This document shows, piece after piece, positions 44,074 to 53,404 of a stretch of DNA of 64,000 bases (position 1 is the stretch's first letter; each line of letters starts with the position of its first letter). This DNA is from Paraburkholderia fungorum (GTDB lineage Bacteria > Pseudomonadota > Gammaproteobacteria > Burkholderiales > Burkholderiaceae), in contig NZ_FNKP01000001.1 of the NCBI RefSeq assembly GCF_900099835.1, positions 124,001-188,000 of the forward strand. The letters run 5' to 3'. The notes under the pieces were generated by a model that was not told where the DNA came from, did not search any database, and worked only from the letters and a program-made list of their open reading frames with translations. Both the position numbers and the translations under genes were made by a program.

Positions 44074-45507
44074 ATGCTTAGCATTAACAGTAATATCAGC
44101 TCGCTGACCGCTCAGGAAAACCTGAACAGCTCGGGCAGCGCACTCTCGCAAGCAATTACCCGCCTGTCGTCGGGCAAGCGCATCAACAGCGCGGCGGACG
44201 ACGCAGCAGGCCTGGCCATCTCCACGACTCTGCAAACCGCGATCAACGGCCTGAACCAGGGCGTTTCGAACGCGAACGACGGCACGTCGATGGTGCAGAC
44301 GGCCAGCACGGGTCTGAGCCAGATCACTGCCAGCCTGCAAACCATCCGTTCGCTGGCCAACCAGGCAGCCGGTGGTTCGCTGTCGGCAAGCAACCAGGCA
44401 GCACTGCAACAGGAAGTTGCACAGCAAGTCGCTGAAGTGAACCGCCTTGCATCGCAAACGACGTACAACGGTATCAACCTGCTGAACGGTTCGGCAGGCG
44501 TGGTCAACGTTCAGGTCGGCGCAAACGTCGGTCAAACCATCAGCCTCGACCTGAGCCAGGGAGTGTCGGCAGCGTCGCTGGGTTCGGGCGTTCCGCAAGC
44601 AGGCAACACGCTGGGCACGATCACCGGCCTCGACCTGAACTCGAACGGCACGGCAAACACGTCGGGCGGCACGGGCGCGATCACCCAGATCAACGTGCTG
44701 TCGGACGGTACGGGCGGCTTCACGTACACCGACCAGAACAACCAGGCTCTGTCGTCGGCCGCAACCAGCGCACTGTTCTCGACGACGTCGTCGGGCGGTG
44801 TCCAGTCGCTGTCGCTCAACGGCAGTACGACGGGTCTGGCTGTCACCAGCCAGGTCAGCGCGATCAACGCTGACTTCACGACCGGCGGCGGCTCGGCTGC
44901 TGCTGCAGGCACGGTGCTGGGCAAGATCTCGGACCTGAACATCGACCCGACGACTGGCTCGACGGCATCGGCAGGCACGCCGAACGCGATCACGTCGATC
45001 ACGGTTGAAGCGGACGGCAACGGTGGCGTTCAGTACGTCGACCAGAACGGCAACTCGCTGACAAGCGCTGCATCGACCGCACTGTTCTCGTCGTCTTCGT
45101 CGGGTATCGCCCTGACGGCCGGCGCTAGCGCAGGCGGCCTGGCTTCGACGGTCGGCACGACGCTGTCGAGCATCAACACGAACAACGCACCGACCTCGGT
45201 CGCTGACGTGAACGTGAGCACGACTGCAGGCGCAAACCTGGCGATGGAAACCATCGACAACGCGCTGGCAACCATCAGCAACATCCAGGCAACGCTGGGC
45301 GCTGCGCAAAACCGTCTGACGGGTATCTCGACGTCGCAGCAAGCTGAGTCGACCGACTTGTCGAGCGCACAATCGCAGATCACCGACGCTGACTTCGCAC
45401 AGGAAACCGCGAATCTGTCGAAGGCTCAAGTGCTGCAACAAGCTGGTATCTCGGTGTTGTCGCAAGCCAACTCGATGCCGCAACAAGTGCTGAAGCTCCT
45501 CCAGTAA
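44074..45507 (+). CDS. fliC: FliC, flagellin
   Basis: Filament subunit, 477 residues. Conserved N-terminal D0/D1 (MLSINSNISSLTAQENLN, RINSAADDAAGLAIS) and C-terminal D1/D0 (ALATISNIQATLGAAQNRL, AQVLQQAGISVLSQANS, ending VLKLLQ). The surface-exposed middle is enlarged and contains two related units about 102 residues apart (about 180-247 and 282-349), each with the pattern AIT.I.V..DG.GG..Y.DQN. The middle is rich in Ser/Thr, offering many O-glycosylation sites. There is no cysteine. Sigma-28 promoter and AGGAG site lie upstream; hairpins follow the stop. Confidence 0.97.
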   Translation: MLSINSNISSLTAQENLNSSGSALSQAITRLSSGKRINSAADDAAGLAISTTLQTAINGLNQGVSNANDGTSMVQTASTGLSQITASLQTIRSLANQAAGGSLSASNQAALQQEVAQQVAEVNRLASQTTYNGINLLNGSAGVVNVQVGANVGQTISLDLSQGVSAASLGSGVPQAGNTLGTITGLDLNSNGTANTSGGTGAITQINVLSDGTGGFTYTDQNNQALSSAATSALFSTTSSGGVQSLSLNGSTTGLAVTSQVSAINADFTTGGGSAAAAGTVLGKISDLNIDPTTGSTASAGTPNAITSITVEADGNGGVQYVDQNGNSLTSAASTALFSSSSSGIALTAGASAGGLASTVGTTLSSINTNNAPTSVADVNVSTTAGANLAMETIDNALATISNIQATLGAAQNRLTGISTSQQAESTDLSSAQSQITDADFAQETANLSKAQVLQQAGISVLSQANSMPQQVLKLLQ

Positions 45508-45526
45508 GGTAGTCTTCGCCAGTCGG

Positions 45527-45597
45527 CGCGGATGACCCGTCACGCTTCACCGACGGTTCATCCGCGTACGCGTTTCACCGGGAGGCTCGGCCTCCCG
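45527..45597 (+). terminator. Paired strong hairpins after fliC
   Basis: Hairpin 1: 45527-45541 pairs with 45552-45566 (14 of 15 positions, loop of 10). Hairpin 2: GGGAGGC (45580-45586), loop TCG, GCCTCCC (45590-45596). Neither has a T tract, so they could attenuate read-through into fliD or protect the abundant fliC mRNA 3' end. Confidence 0.6.
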
Positions 45598-45667
45598 CCA
45601 CGCATACGGGCCCGGCGCGTTTTGACGCCAACAGTCGCGCTGCCCAGACTTTGTACGGAGCCATTCC

Positions 45668-47242
45668 ATGTCGACCATTTCGACGTCCGCAAGCACCAGC
45701 AGTGCCGCAGCCGCCGCTGCGCAAGCCGCCGCCGCCGCCGCGTTGCAACAGGCGAGCCAGTCCATCATCAGCGGTTCGACGGGCTCGTCTCTGGATGTGT
45801 CGTCACTGGTCACGGCTCTGGTCAATTCGAAAATCGCCGGTCAGACAGCCACGCTGACGGCCAAAGCGACGACCGACAACACGCAGCTTTCCGCGATCGG
45901 CCAACTGTCGGCCTCGCTGTCCTCGCTGCAGGTCGGACTCGCACCGCTTTTCAACGGCTCGCTGCAAACCGCCTTCACCGCGACGGCAAGCGGCACCGGC
46001 CTCACGGCAACCGCAGCTTCGGGCGCGGTAGCCGGCACCTACTCCGTCAAGACGACGCAGATCGCGCAGGGGCAAAGCATCACGTCGGGCGCGTTCACGT
46101 CGGCTCAGACCGCCAGCATGGGCACCGGCACGCTGAACATCATGGTCGGCAGCAGCTCGATGACCCTCGCGGTCAACTCGACGAACAACACGTTGAGCGG
46201 CATCGCCGCGGCGATCAACAATTCCAGCACCAACCCGGGCGTTGCAGCCACGGTCGTGAACGGCGCGGACGGCGCCCACCTCGTGCTCAGCTCGACGACG
46301 ACCGGCGCGGCCAATACGATCAACGTCAACGTGACCGGTGCGTCCACGGGCGCGGCGTTATCGAGCCTCTCCGTGCAGTCCGTCACGGGTAACGATTCGG
46401 ACACGTCCACGTTCGCGTCCGCGGCCGACGGCACGACCACCTCGATCGGCGCATCGACGCTCGCCACCGGCAGCACGTGGACCCAAAGTTCGGCCGCGCA
46501 GGACGCGGTGTTCTCGCTGAACGGCACCATCGCCACCAGCTCGACGAACGCAGTGACCAGCGCGCTGGACGGCGTCACGATGAATCTGGCGTCGGCCTCG
46601 GCAGGCACGACGCAAACGCTGACTGTCGCTGCCGATACGGCGACGCAAGTCACCGACATCGAGAATTTCGTCAGCCAGTACAACGCGGTAGTGAGCACGA
46701 TGACCTCGCTGACCTCGTTCGATTCGAGCGCGGCAGCCGGTTCGCAAGGCGGCCCGCTGCTCGGCGACTCGATGCTCGACGCGATCCAGAACGGGCTGGG
46801 CAACATTGTCAGCAGCGGCATCAAGGGCGCGGCGGCCGGCACGACGCTCGCTTCGCTCGGCATCACGCTCAACAGCGACGGCACGATGTCGGTCGACACC
46901 ACCGCACTGACCGCCGCCGTGCAGTACAACCCGAACCAGGTCGCAGCCGTGTTCAACACGAGCACCGGGATCGCGGCGCAGTTGAACACCACCATCAGCG
47001 CGTACACGACCACGGGCGGCATCATCGATGTGCGCACCGACGCGATCACGACCGACCTGGACAGCATCAAGGACCAGTCGAACACGTTGACGGCGTACCA
47101 GGCGCAGCTCACGTCGCAGTACAACAACGAGTTCACTGCGCTGAACACGCTGATGGCGACCACCACCAGCAATTCGAACTATCTGACGCAGTTGTTCGGC
47201 GGCACGAACAGCTCGGGTTCGATGTCCGACAACAAGGCGTAG
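45668..47242 (+). CDS. fliD: FliD, filament cap protein
   Basis: Hook-associated protein 2, the distal cap that folds flagellin into the filament, 524 residues. After an Ala/Ser-rich N terminus, GSSLDVSSLVTALVNSKIAGQT is the typical FliD start. The middle has LSSTTTGAANTINV and the C-terminal coil EFTALNTLMATTTSNSNYLTQLF. GGAGCC precedes the ATG. It follows fliC by 160 bp and precedes the fliT-like gene by 24 bp. Confidence 0.95.
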   Translation: MSTISTSASTSSAAAAAAQAAAAAALQQASQSIISGSTGSSLDVSSLVTALVNSKIAGQTATLTAKATTDNTQLSAIGQLSASLSSLQVGLAPLFNGSLQTAFTATASGTGLTATAASGAVAGTYSVKTTQIAQGQSITSGAFTSAQTASMGTGTLNIMVGSSSMTLAVNSTNNTLSGIAAAINNSSTNPGVAATVVNGADGAHLVLSSTTTGAANTINVNVTGASTGAALSSLSVQSVTGNDSDTSTFASAADGTTTSIGASTLATGSTWTQSSAAQDAVFSLNGTIATSSTNAVTSALDGVTMNLASASAGTTQTLTVAADTATQVTDIENFVSQYNAVVSTMTSLTSFDSSAAAGSQGGPLLGDSMLDAIQNGLGNIVSSGIKGAAAGTTLASLGITLNSDGTMSVDTTALTAAVQYNPNQVAAVFNTSTGIAAQLNTTISAYTTTGGIIDVRTDAITTDLDSIKDQSNTLTAYQAQLTSQYNNEFTALNTLMATTTSNSNYLTQLFGGTNSSGSMSDNKA

Positions 47243-47266
47243 TAAAGCAGCAGAGGAGTCCGGAAA

Positions 47267-47590
47267 ATGACTGAAGCACGCCCCGAAACGAATCAAACCC
47301 GACTTGTCGAGCAGGTGCTCGCGTTGACCGAGGAAATCGACCATGCTGCGCGCATCGCCGACTGGCAGCGGGCGGCCCTTCTTTCGGAACAGCGTTCGCC
47401 ATTGCTAATGTCGTTTGCACCGGAGCAGTCACCCGAAGCACTGGCGCTGATCCGCCGGATTCAGGCTCTGGACGACGTCACGCTGCGGGAAGCGCGAACC
47501 GCACAGTCGGAACTCGCCAACGAATACCGCACCGCGATGGATCGCACCCGCGCCGCGAACAGTTACAACAGCGTCGCGTTGATGCGCTGA
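47267..47590 (+). CDS. fliT: FliT-like flagellar chaperone
   Basis: Small, helical, cytoplasmic protein of 107 residues in the position of FliT, the FliD export chaperone (and in enteric bacteria an FlhDC antagonist). Direct sequence resemblance to FliT is modest: length, helical content (LVEQVLALTEEIDHAARIADWQRAALLSEQR) and position downstream of fliD support the call. GAGGAG precedes the ATG. A rho-independent terminator follows 76 bases after the stop. Confidence 0.72.
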   Translation: MTEARPETNQTRLVEQVLALTEEIDHAARIADWQRAALLSEQRSPLLMSFAPEQSPEALALIRRIQALDDVTLREARTAQSELANEYRTAMDRTRAANSYNSVALMR

Positions 47591-48053
47591 GCACACGCGC
47601 GCCGCTGCATGCCCGAGCACTCATAAGAAGAACCGGCCGGCCAGTCCGGCAACATGCTTCACCAGGCCCGCCTCGCGCGGGCTTTTTTTCGCCTCGCCGA
47701 TTTTCGCGTCGCCTGTCCCGTCAAAGCCACCCTCTGAAATACGGGGCAATCCGGCCTCTACTCCGCCAATCGTCCGCGACGCGCGACCGTAGACTAATCA
47801 CAGCGCATTGCGCCTGCGGGCCGCCCACTTTGGACTGTCTGGACGGTTTGCCTTGTCCGGCATCCGTCGGACTTCCTGCTGGCAGCGACTCACGCAGACG
47901 CGAATGCAAATACTCACGCACCACCCGGCGCCATAGCGAAAGCAACGGCACGCCGCTCCTGGCTTCGACCTCCACGCACGCTCAGGCCGACGCGGCAGGA
48001 ACAAGCCCGGCAGACGCGCCGTTAAGCAACATCCCAAGGACCGAAGCGAATTC
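47591..48053. other. Intergenic region fliT / GT41 gene
   Basis: 463 bp. The first 100 bases hold the fliD-fliT terminator (47666-47689). The rest should contain the promoter of the TPR/GT41 gene. I see no sigma-28 boxes, so this gene may not be a late flagellar gene. No further structure was recognised. Confidence 0.45.
47666..47689 (+). terminator. Terminator after fliD-fliT
   Basis: GCCCGC (47666-47671), loop CTCGC, GCGGGC (47677-47682), followed by seven T residues. Confidence 0.88.
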
Positions 48054-50957
48054 ATGACTACCGATGCCGATCTGCAACAGGCTTTGACTCACCATCGCGC
48101 CAGGCGTCTGCCGGAAGCCGAACGACTGTATCGGGCGATCCTGCAGGCTCGCCCCGACCATCCGGAAGCGAATCACAACCTCGGCGTGATGGCCGTCCAG
48201 ACCGGCCAGCCCGGCGCCGGGCTGCCGTTTTTTAAGGCAGCCGTCGAAGCCGCGCCGCAGCGTCCCGAGTTCTGGTCGCTCTATCTCGACGCGCTGATCA
48301 TGACCGGCCGCGACGACGAGGCTCAGCAGGTAGCCGCACAGGGACGGCAGCGCGGATTGGCGTTGTATGCGGTGCAGGTCGAACCGGTCGATGCGCCAGC
48401 GCCGCTTCGCAGCGAACTCGATGCGCTCGCAGACGAATTCATCCAGACGATCGAGACGCTCGATAAACAGGGCTTGCACGCCGACGCGGAAAATCTCGCG
48501 CGTCAGATGACCGGCCTTCTGCCGGAACACGGCTATGGATGGAAAGCGCTGGCGTACGCGCATCTGCGACGCGGCGATCTGGCCGGTGCATTGCAGCCGC
48601 TCACGGAGGCGGCAACACGCGCGCCCGCAGATGCCGAGCTTGCCCGTCACCAGCGCGCGGCAAAGGCCATGCACGATGCGCTCGCGCTGGAGCAGCGCAA
48701 CGAACTGCATCAGGCAGGCAAGCTTTTCCTGGAAGTCCATGCGCTTTATCCCGACCATCCCATGGTCAACCATCGGCTCGGCGTGATTTCGATCAGGCTG
48801 AACCAGTCGGGAGCCGCAGTGGACTATATGGAACGGGCACTCGGCGGCGATCCGAACAATTGCCAGTTCTGGGCCCACTACATCGATGCGCTCCTCCAGG
48901 CTGGCGAACTGAAGGCCGCGTGGATGGCGCTCGAGATGGGCCAGCAGCGCGGTTTGAGCGGACCGAATATCGACAAGCTGATCGGCGTCATGACGATGAT
49001 GTCGACGCAAACCACCTTCATGGTGCCAAGACCGCTTAAAGACTCGGGCACCGAGCCTGCGGTCGACCAACCGAAGCCGTCAATCAGCGGAATACCGGCC
49101 ACGGCCGCCCCGTCGAAGACCGCCGCCCCCGTTCGCAACGCCACAAAAGCTGGGCCGGCCACCGGCGAAATCGCCGCGCTTGTCGACCTGTACAACCGTG
49201 GACGCATCCACGAAAGCATCGCCGCCGCCCAAAAGCTCATCGACACTTACCCGTCGCACGGCTTTGGCTGGAAGTTGATGACCGTCTCGCTGCATAACCT
49301 CGGCCGCTATGACGAGGCGATGGAATACTGCGCGAGGGCTCGCGAACTTTTCCCGAACGACGTCGAATTGCTGCAAGTGTCCGCCAGCATTCTTGAAGCA
49401 GGTGGTCATCACGAGAAAGCCGAAACTGATTGCCGCCGGATGCTCGAACTCAGCCCGGATCATCCGGAAGGCTTGCGAATTCTCAGTATCGTGCTGATCT
49501 CGATGGGAAAGCTGGAAGAGGCCGAACGCGTTTCCCTGCGCGCGATCGAGGTCGCGCCGAACGCGGCGCTGCCGTACAGCGCGCTTGGCGTGACCTACAT
49601 GAAGCAGGGCAATCTCGACAAAGCGGCCGCTACCTTCCGGCGCGCGATCGAACTCAACCCCAACGGCGATCTCGCATACAACAACCTCGCGTTCTGCATG
49701 ACCCACAGCGAGAATGCCGACCCGGCGGAATTGTTCGCGACGCACCGCATGTTCGGCAAACAATTCGAAGCGCCTCTCAAGCCGCATTGGGCGCCGCATG
49801 ACAATGTGAAAGATCCGGAGCGCCGTTTGCGCGTCGGCTTTATTTCCGGCGATTTCTGCCGTCACGCAGTGTCGAATTTCTTCGAACCCGTGCTGGAACA
49901 TCTCGTTCGCGATCCCCGGATTTCGCTGCATGCCTTCTCGAACACGTCGACCGTCGACCAGGTCACGCAAAAAATGCGCGCGACCTTCGAACACTGGCAT
50001 CCCGTATTCGGCATGAAAGAAGATGCGATCGCCCAACTGGTCCGCGACAACGAAATCGACATCCTGATCGATCTCGCGGGTCACACCGCGAATAACGGAC
50101 TGCTCGCCATGGCGCGCAAGCCTGCGCCCATCCAGGCATCATGGATCGGCTACCCCGGCACGACGGGCCTGACCGCCGTCGACTATTTCCTCGCCGACCG
50201 CTACTGGGTGCCGTCCGAACAGTTTCGCGACCAGTTCACCGAGCAGATCGTCTATCTGCCCGCGCTCGCGCCGTTCAGCGCCGATCCGCTGTGTCCGCCG
50301 GTCAATCTGCTGCCCGCACAGAGCAAGGGTTACGTGACCTTCGGCAGCTTCAACCGGATGGACAAACTGCGTCGCGAAGTCATCGCGCTGTGGGCGCGTT
50401 TGCTGCGCGAGGTACCGAACTCCCGCATGCTGATAGGCGGCCTGCCCGCCGACGGCAGCCTCGGTGACCTCCCGGCCTGGTTCGCAGAAGAAGGCATCGC
50501 GCGCGAACGCCTCGACTTCCGTCCCCGCTCGAGTGTGCCGGTCTATCTGCAGCAGCATCACCACGTCGACATCTGCCTCGACACGTTCCCGTTTTCAGGC
50601 CTCACCACCGCATTGCATTCGCTGTGGATGGGTGTCCCGACACTGACGTTGCCGGGCAAGACCGTTCCTGGGCGCAGCGGCCTGACAGCCATGTCGCACG
50701 CCGGACTTGAAATGTTCATCGCGCAGGACAAGGACGATTTCGTCCGCCGGGGTGTCGCGCTGACGTCCGATATCGCTGCACTGGCCGCGCTGCGCGCAGG
50801 CATGCGCGAACGCTGCGAGCGCTCCGCGATGTTCCGTCCGGCGCAGATCGCCGAAGGCGTATCCGAAGCGCTGCGCGTGATGTGGCGCCGCTGGTGCGCG
50901 GGCTTGCCGGCAGAGTCGTTCGACGTGACGGAGATGGCAGCGCAGGAGGTAGCGTGA
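48054..50957 (+). CDS. TPR-repeat O-linked glycosyltransferase-like protein (GT41/SPINDLY type)
   Basis: Large (967 residues) cytoplasmic protein with two TPR blocks (about residues 5-320 and 370-560, e.g. AERLYRAILQARPDHPEANHNLGV and GYVTYMKQGNLDKAAATFRRAIELNPNG) separated by a Pro/Ala/Thr-rich linker at about 335-370. A C-terminal OGT-like GT41 catalytic region starts near 590: LRVGFISGDFCRHAV, DLAGHTANNG (catalytic-type His near 680), QASWIGYPGTTGL, FGSFNR, and DTFPFSGLTTALHSLWMGVPTL. Proteins of this type modify flagellin Ser/Thr in other bacteria. Position behind fliC-fliD-fliT makes it the leading candidate flagellin O-glycosyltransferase here. Confidence 0.88.
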   Translation: MTTDADLQQALTHHRARRLPEAERLYRAILQARPDHPEANHNLGVMAVQTGQPGAGLPFFKAAVEAAPQRPEFWSLYLDALIMTGRDDEAQQVAAQGRQRGLALYAVQVEPVDAPAPLRSELDALADEFIQTIETLDKQGLHADAENLARQMTGLLPEHGYGWKALAYAHLRRGDLAGALQPLTEAATRAPADAELARHQRAAKAMHDALALEQRNELHQAGKLFLEVHALYPDHPMVNHRLGVISIRLNQSGAAVDYMERALGGDPNNCQFWAHYIDALLQAGELKAAWMALEMGQQRGLSGPNIDKLIGVMTMMSTQTTFMVPRPLKDSGTEPAVDQPKPSISGIPATAAPSKTAAPVRNATKAGPATGEIAALVDLYNRGRIHESIAAAQKLIDTYPSHGFGWKLMTVSLHNLGRYDEAMEYCARARELFPNDVELLQVSASILEAGGHHEKAETDCRRMLELSPDHPEGLRILSIVLISMGKLEEAERVSLRAIEVAPNAALPYSALGVTYMKQGNLDKAAATFRRAIELNPNGDLAYNNLAFCMTHSENADPAELFATHRMFGKQFEAPLKPHWAPHDNVKDPERRLRVGFISGDFCRHAVSNFFEPVLEHLVRDPRISLHAFSNTSTVDQVTQKMRATFEHWHPVFGMKEDAIAQLVRDNEIDILIDLAGHTANNGLLAMARKPAPIQASWIGYPGTTGLTAVDYFLADRYWVPSEQFRDQFTEQIVYLPALAPFSADPLCPPVNLLPAQSKGYVTFGSFNRMDKLRREVIALWARLLREVPNSRMLIGGLPADGSLGDLPAWFAEEGIARERLDFRPRSSVPVYLQQHHHVDICLDTFPFSGLTTALHSLWMGVPTLTLPGKTVPGRSGLTAMSHAGLEMFIAQDKDDFVRRGVALTSDIAALAALRAGMRERCERSAMFRPAQIAEGVSEALRVMWRRWCAGLPAESFDVTEMAAQEVA

Positions 50958-51003
50958 CTCTGCAAGCAGCTACGCGGCCAACAACCCTAATCGACTGAAA
51001 TCA

Positions 51004-51690
51004 ATGAAACCGATCCGACTCGTATGCGGCACCCGCCGCAGCCGTGAGCAGTTTTCCAACGAAACGGCGCTTGGCCGTTCGCTGAAGCTCTACAAGCATC
51101 TGACGGAACCGCAACTGCATCTGTTCGACAGCAACACGCTGGGGTTGTCGACGATCTATAACAACGCGATCCAGTACGCGCAACAGCACCCGGCGATTCT
51201 CGTGTTCATTCACGACGACGTCTGGCTGGGCGACTTCTTCTGGACCGAGCGGATTGCCGAAGCGGTCGAAAAATTCGACGTGATCGGCCTTGCGGGCAAC
51301 AAGCGGCGCGTGCCCGGACAACCGTCATGGGCTTTCGTCACGCCTGATTGCAAATGGGACGAACGGCAGTTTCTGAGCGGCACGGTCGGACACGGCAAAG
51401 GCTTTCCGTGCGACATCGTGTCGTCGTTCGGGCCGGCGGGCGTCGAGGTCAAGCTGCTGGACGGTCTGCTACTCGCGGCCGACAGCGCGACGCTCGTGAA
51501 CAACGGCCTGCGTTTCGACGAGCAGTTCGCTTTTCACTTCTACGATATGGATTTCTGCAGACAGGCCGAATTGAAGGGCCTGCGAATGGGCACCTGGCCG
51601 CTCAGCGTCGTGCATGAAAGCGGCGGCGCGTTCGGCAGTCAGGGATGGCGCGACGGTTACGCGCGCTATTTGCAGAAGTACGGAAACTGA
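51004..51690 (+). CDS. Glycosyltransferase-like protein (GT2-like, HDDVW type)
   Basis: A 228-residue GT-A-like protein. The core FIHDDVWLGDFFW contains an acidic D-D pair at the position of the family's DxD metal site, and later FHFYDMDFCRQAELKGLRMG and VVHESGGAFGS resemble the C-terminal acceptor region of GT2-like proteins. There is no membrane segment. The sugar is unknown. It begins 46 bases after the GT41 gene with no clear ribosome site, so it is probably in the same operon and may extend a glycan started by that protein. Confidence 0.78.
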   Translation: MKPIRLVCGTRRSREQFSNETALGRSLKLYKHLTEPQLHLFDSNTLGLSTIYNNAIQYAQQHPAILVFIHDDVWLGDFFWTERIAEAVEKFDVIGLAGNKRRVPGQPSWAFVTPDCKWDERQFLSGTVGHGKGFPCDIVSSFGPAGVEVKLLDGLLLAADSATLVNNGLRFDEQFAFHFYDMDFCRQAELKGLRMGTWPLSVVHESGGAFGSQGWRDGYARYLQKYGN

Positions 51691-51749
51691 GAATCTGAAA
51701 AGACGTGCGGCGTTGCCCACGCCGCGCGCCTGTCATCGAGCCTGTCCGG

Positions 51750-52454
51750 TCAGAGCCGGGCAATCAGATCGAAGCGGAAGTCCGCGTAAATCAGACGCGG
51801 GTCCTGCGCCACGGCCGTGGCTTCGCTGAAGCCCATCGCGATGCATAGCTTCTCGATCCATTCGCCGTCCAGCCATGTACCGATGATCGGCTGCCGCTTT
51901 TCCAGGCCGGAAAAATAGGCGTCCCGTCGCACGGGATCATTGAAGTAGCCCCAGACCTTGCTGCGGTCCGGAATGTCGCCGATCATCAGAACGCCGCCGG
52001 GTTTCATCCAGTGACGAATCTTGCGAACCATCGCGACGATATCGCCTTCGTCGATGTACTGGATGCCCGCATACCACAAGACCCGGCTTAGCGAAGCTGC
52101 CTCGAACGAGGCTTCGCGAATGTCCATTGCCTGCGCACGCACGTTAGCCAGCTTTCTTTCGTTGAGCCGCTCGATCAGCGGCGCACTGATGTCGACCGCT
52201 TCGATACTCGCGATCCGCTCGCTGAAAGCCGCGGTGAAAAGACCGTTGCCGCAACACAGGTCGAGCAGCGTATCGGTGGCGCCGAGTTCGAGTTGATGGG
52301 CGACTGTCTCGACCGTGATCGCCCAGCTTCGATCGTCGATCGGCTGCTTGTTGCGGGTTCGCAAGACTTGCGACTGCTCATCCTTGTTGGCGACGTCAGT
52401 CTTGTATTCAGACCAGAAACGCGCCCAGTATTCGGTTTCTTTTGCTTGAGTCAT
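51750..52454 (-). CDS. Class I SAM-dependent methyltransferase
   Basis: A 234-residue protein with SAM-binding motif I TLLDLCCGNGLFTAAFSERI near residues 61-80, acidic ribose-binding residue in EAVDISAPLIERL, and the following motif LSRVLWYAGIQYIDEGD. Acceptor unknown; a sugar or sugar-nucleotide hydroxyl or amine is plausible from context. Its start overlaps the preceding gene's stop by four bases. It is the last gene of the six-gene minus-strand operon. Confidence 0.85.
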   Translation of the reverse strand: MTQAKETEYWARFWSEYKTDVANKDEQSQVLRTRNKQPIDDRSWAITVETVAHQLELGATDTLLDLCCGNGLFTAAFSERIASIEAVDISAPLIERLNERKLANVRAQAMDIREASFEAASLSRVLWYAGIQYIDEGDIVAMVRKIRHWMKPGGVLMIGDIPDRSKVWGYFNDPVRRDAYFSGLEKRQPIIGTWLDGEWIEKLCIAMGFSEATAVAQDPRLIYADFRFDLIARL

Positions 52455-53401
52455 GCGGAAACTACCTCGTGGATCGCGGCGTTCAACACCGCTTCATAAC
52501 GCGCGAAATCGTCCTGCGCGATATCGGGATGGGTCGGCAGATTCAGGATGTTGCTGGAAACGTACGCGGAGTCGGCAAACTGCGTGTGGCTGATCTCGGG
52601 GATCAGCGTGTGATACAGCGCAGTCGGCAAGACACCGGCTTCGATCAGCGCGAAATACAACGCTTCGCGCTTACCGTCCAGGACGATAACGGGACAGTTC
52701 AACGGCACGGCGTGTTCGGGAATCCGCTCGAACAGCAACTCCACCCCGGGCAAATCGCGAACCCAGCCAGCCACCCTTTCGTAATTGCGCAAGCGCTGCT
52801 CCGACGCGGCAAGCACGTCGGTGCTGGCGAGCGTCGCCAACGTTCGCGCGGAGATGCAGCTAGCGGCATCCAGCAGGACGTCGGCCAGCTCGCCGCGATT
52901 GTCGAGAAAGAAACCGCCGTCTTCGGCAGCAATGCTCTTGTGCACGGAGAAAATCGCGTAATCGCCATAGGTCCCGAGGCGCTTCCCGCCAAGGCCGCCC
53001 AGCAGCGTATGTGCGCAATCTTCGATGATCTGCACGCCGTACCGGTGACACAGAGCGGTAAAGCGCTCGACGTCGACCTGAGGTACGCCGAAATAATGGA
53101 TCAGGAAGACGAGTTGATATTGGCCAGTCTTGAGCTGCGCCTCGAGCGCGTCGACGTCGGGCCTCAGACGCGTGTCCACCCGATAGAACGCATGCGGAAT
53201 ACCCGTTGTCCTGATTGGGTCGAACACGCCCGAGCCCTCGATTTTCGACAGCCCGATATAGGCGGGAAGCAGAATTCCGCGCGGATCGAGCCGCTTTTTT
53301 GCCGCGAGGATGTGAATCATCGCCGCGCGAGCCGACGCCGTGTAATGCCGTGGCGCGACGTAGGGCTGAAGATTCTTCGCTTCCTTTTCGATGAATACCA
53401 T
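52451..53401 (-). CDS. Compact, divergent DegT/DnrJ/EryC1-family PLP protein (A)
   Basis: At 316 residues it is shorter than the usual 360-400 of the sugar aminotransferases. PLP-site elements remain: Asp128 in QIIEDCAHTLLGG and Lys155 in YAIFSVHKSIAAEDGG. The N-terminal ARAAMIHILAAK corresponds to the phosphate-binding helix. The Gln/Asn and substrate regions are poorly matched, so the reaction may not be a standard keto-sugar transamination. It is separated by 3 bases from a second divergent DegT-type gene, suggesting that the two products may act as a heteromer. Confidence 0.78.
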   Translation of the reverse strand: MVFIEKEAKNLQPYVAPRHYTASARAAMIHILAAKKRLDPRGILLPAYIGLSKIEGSGVFDPIRTTGIPHAFYRVDTRLRPDVDALEAQLKTGQYQLVFLIHYFGVPQVDVERFTALCHRYGVQIIEDCAHTLLGGLGGKRLGTYGDYAIFSVHKSIAAEDGGFFLDNRGELADVLLDAASCISARTLATLASTDVLAASEQRLRNYERVAGWVRDLPGVELLFERIPEHAVPLNCPVIVLDGKREALYFALIEAGVLPTALYHTLIPEISHTQFADSAYVSSNILNLPTHPDIAQDDFARYEAVLNAAIHEVVSA

Positions 53402-53404
53402 GAC

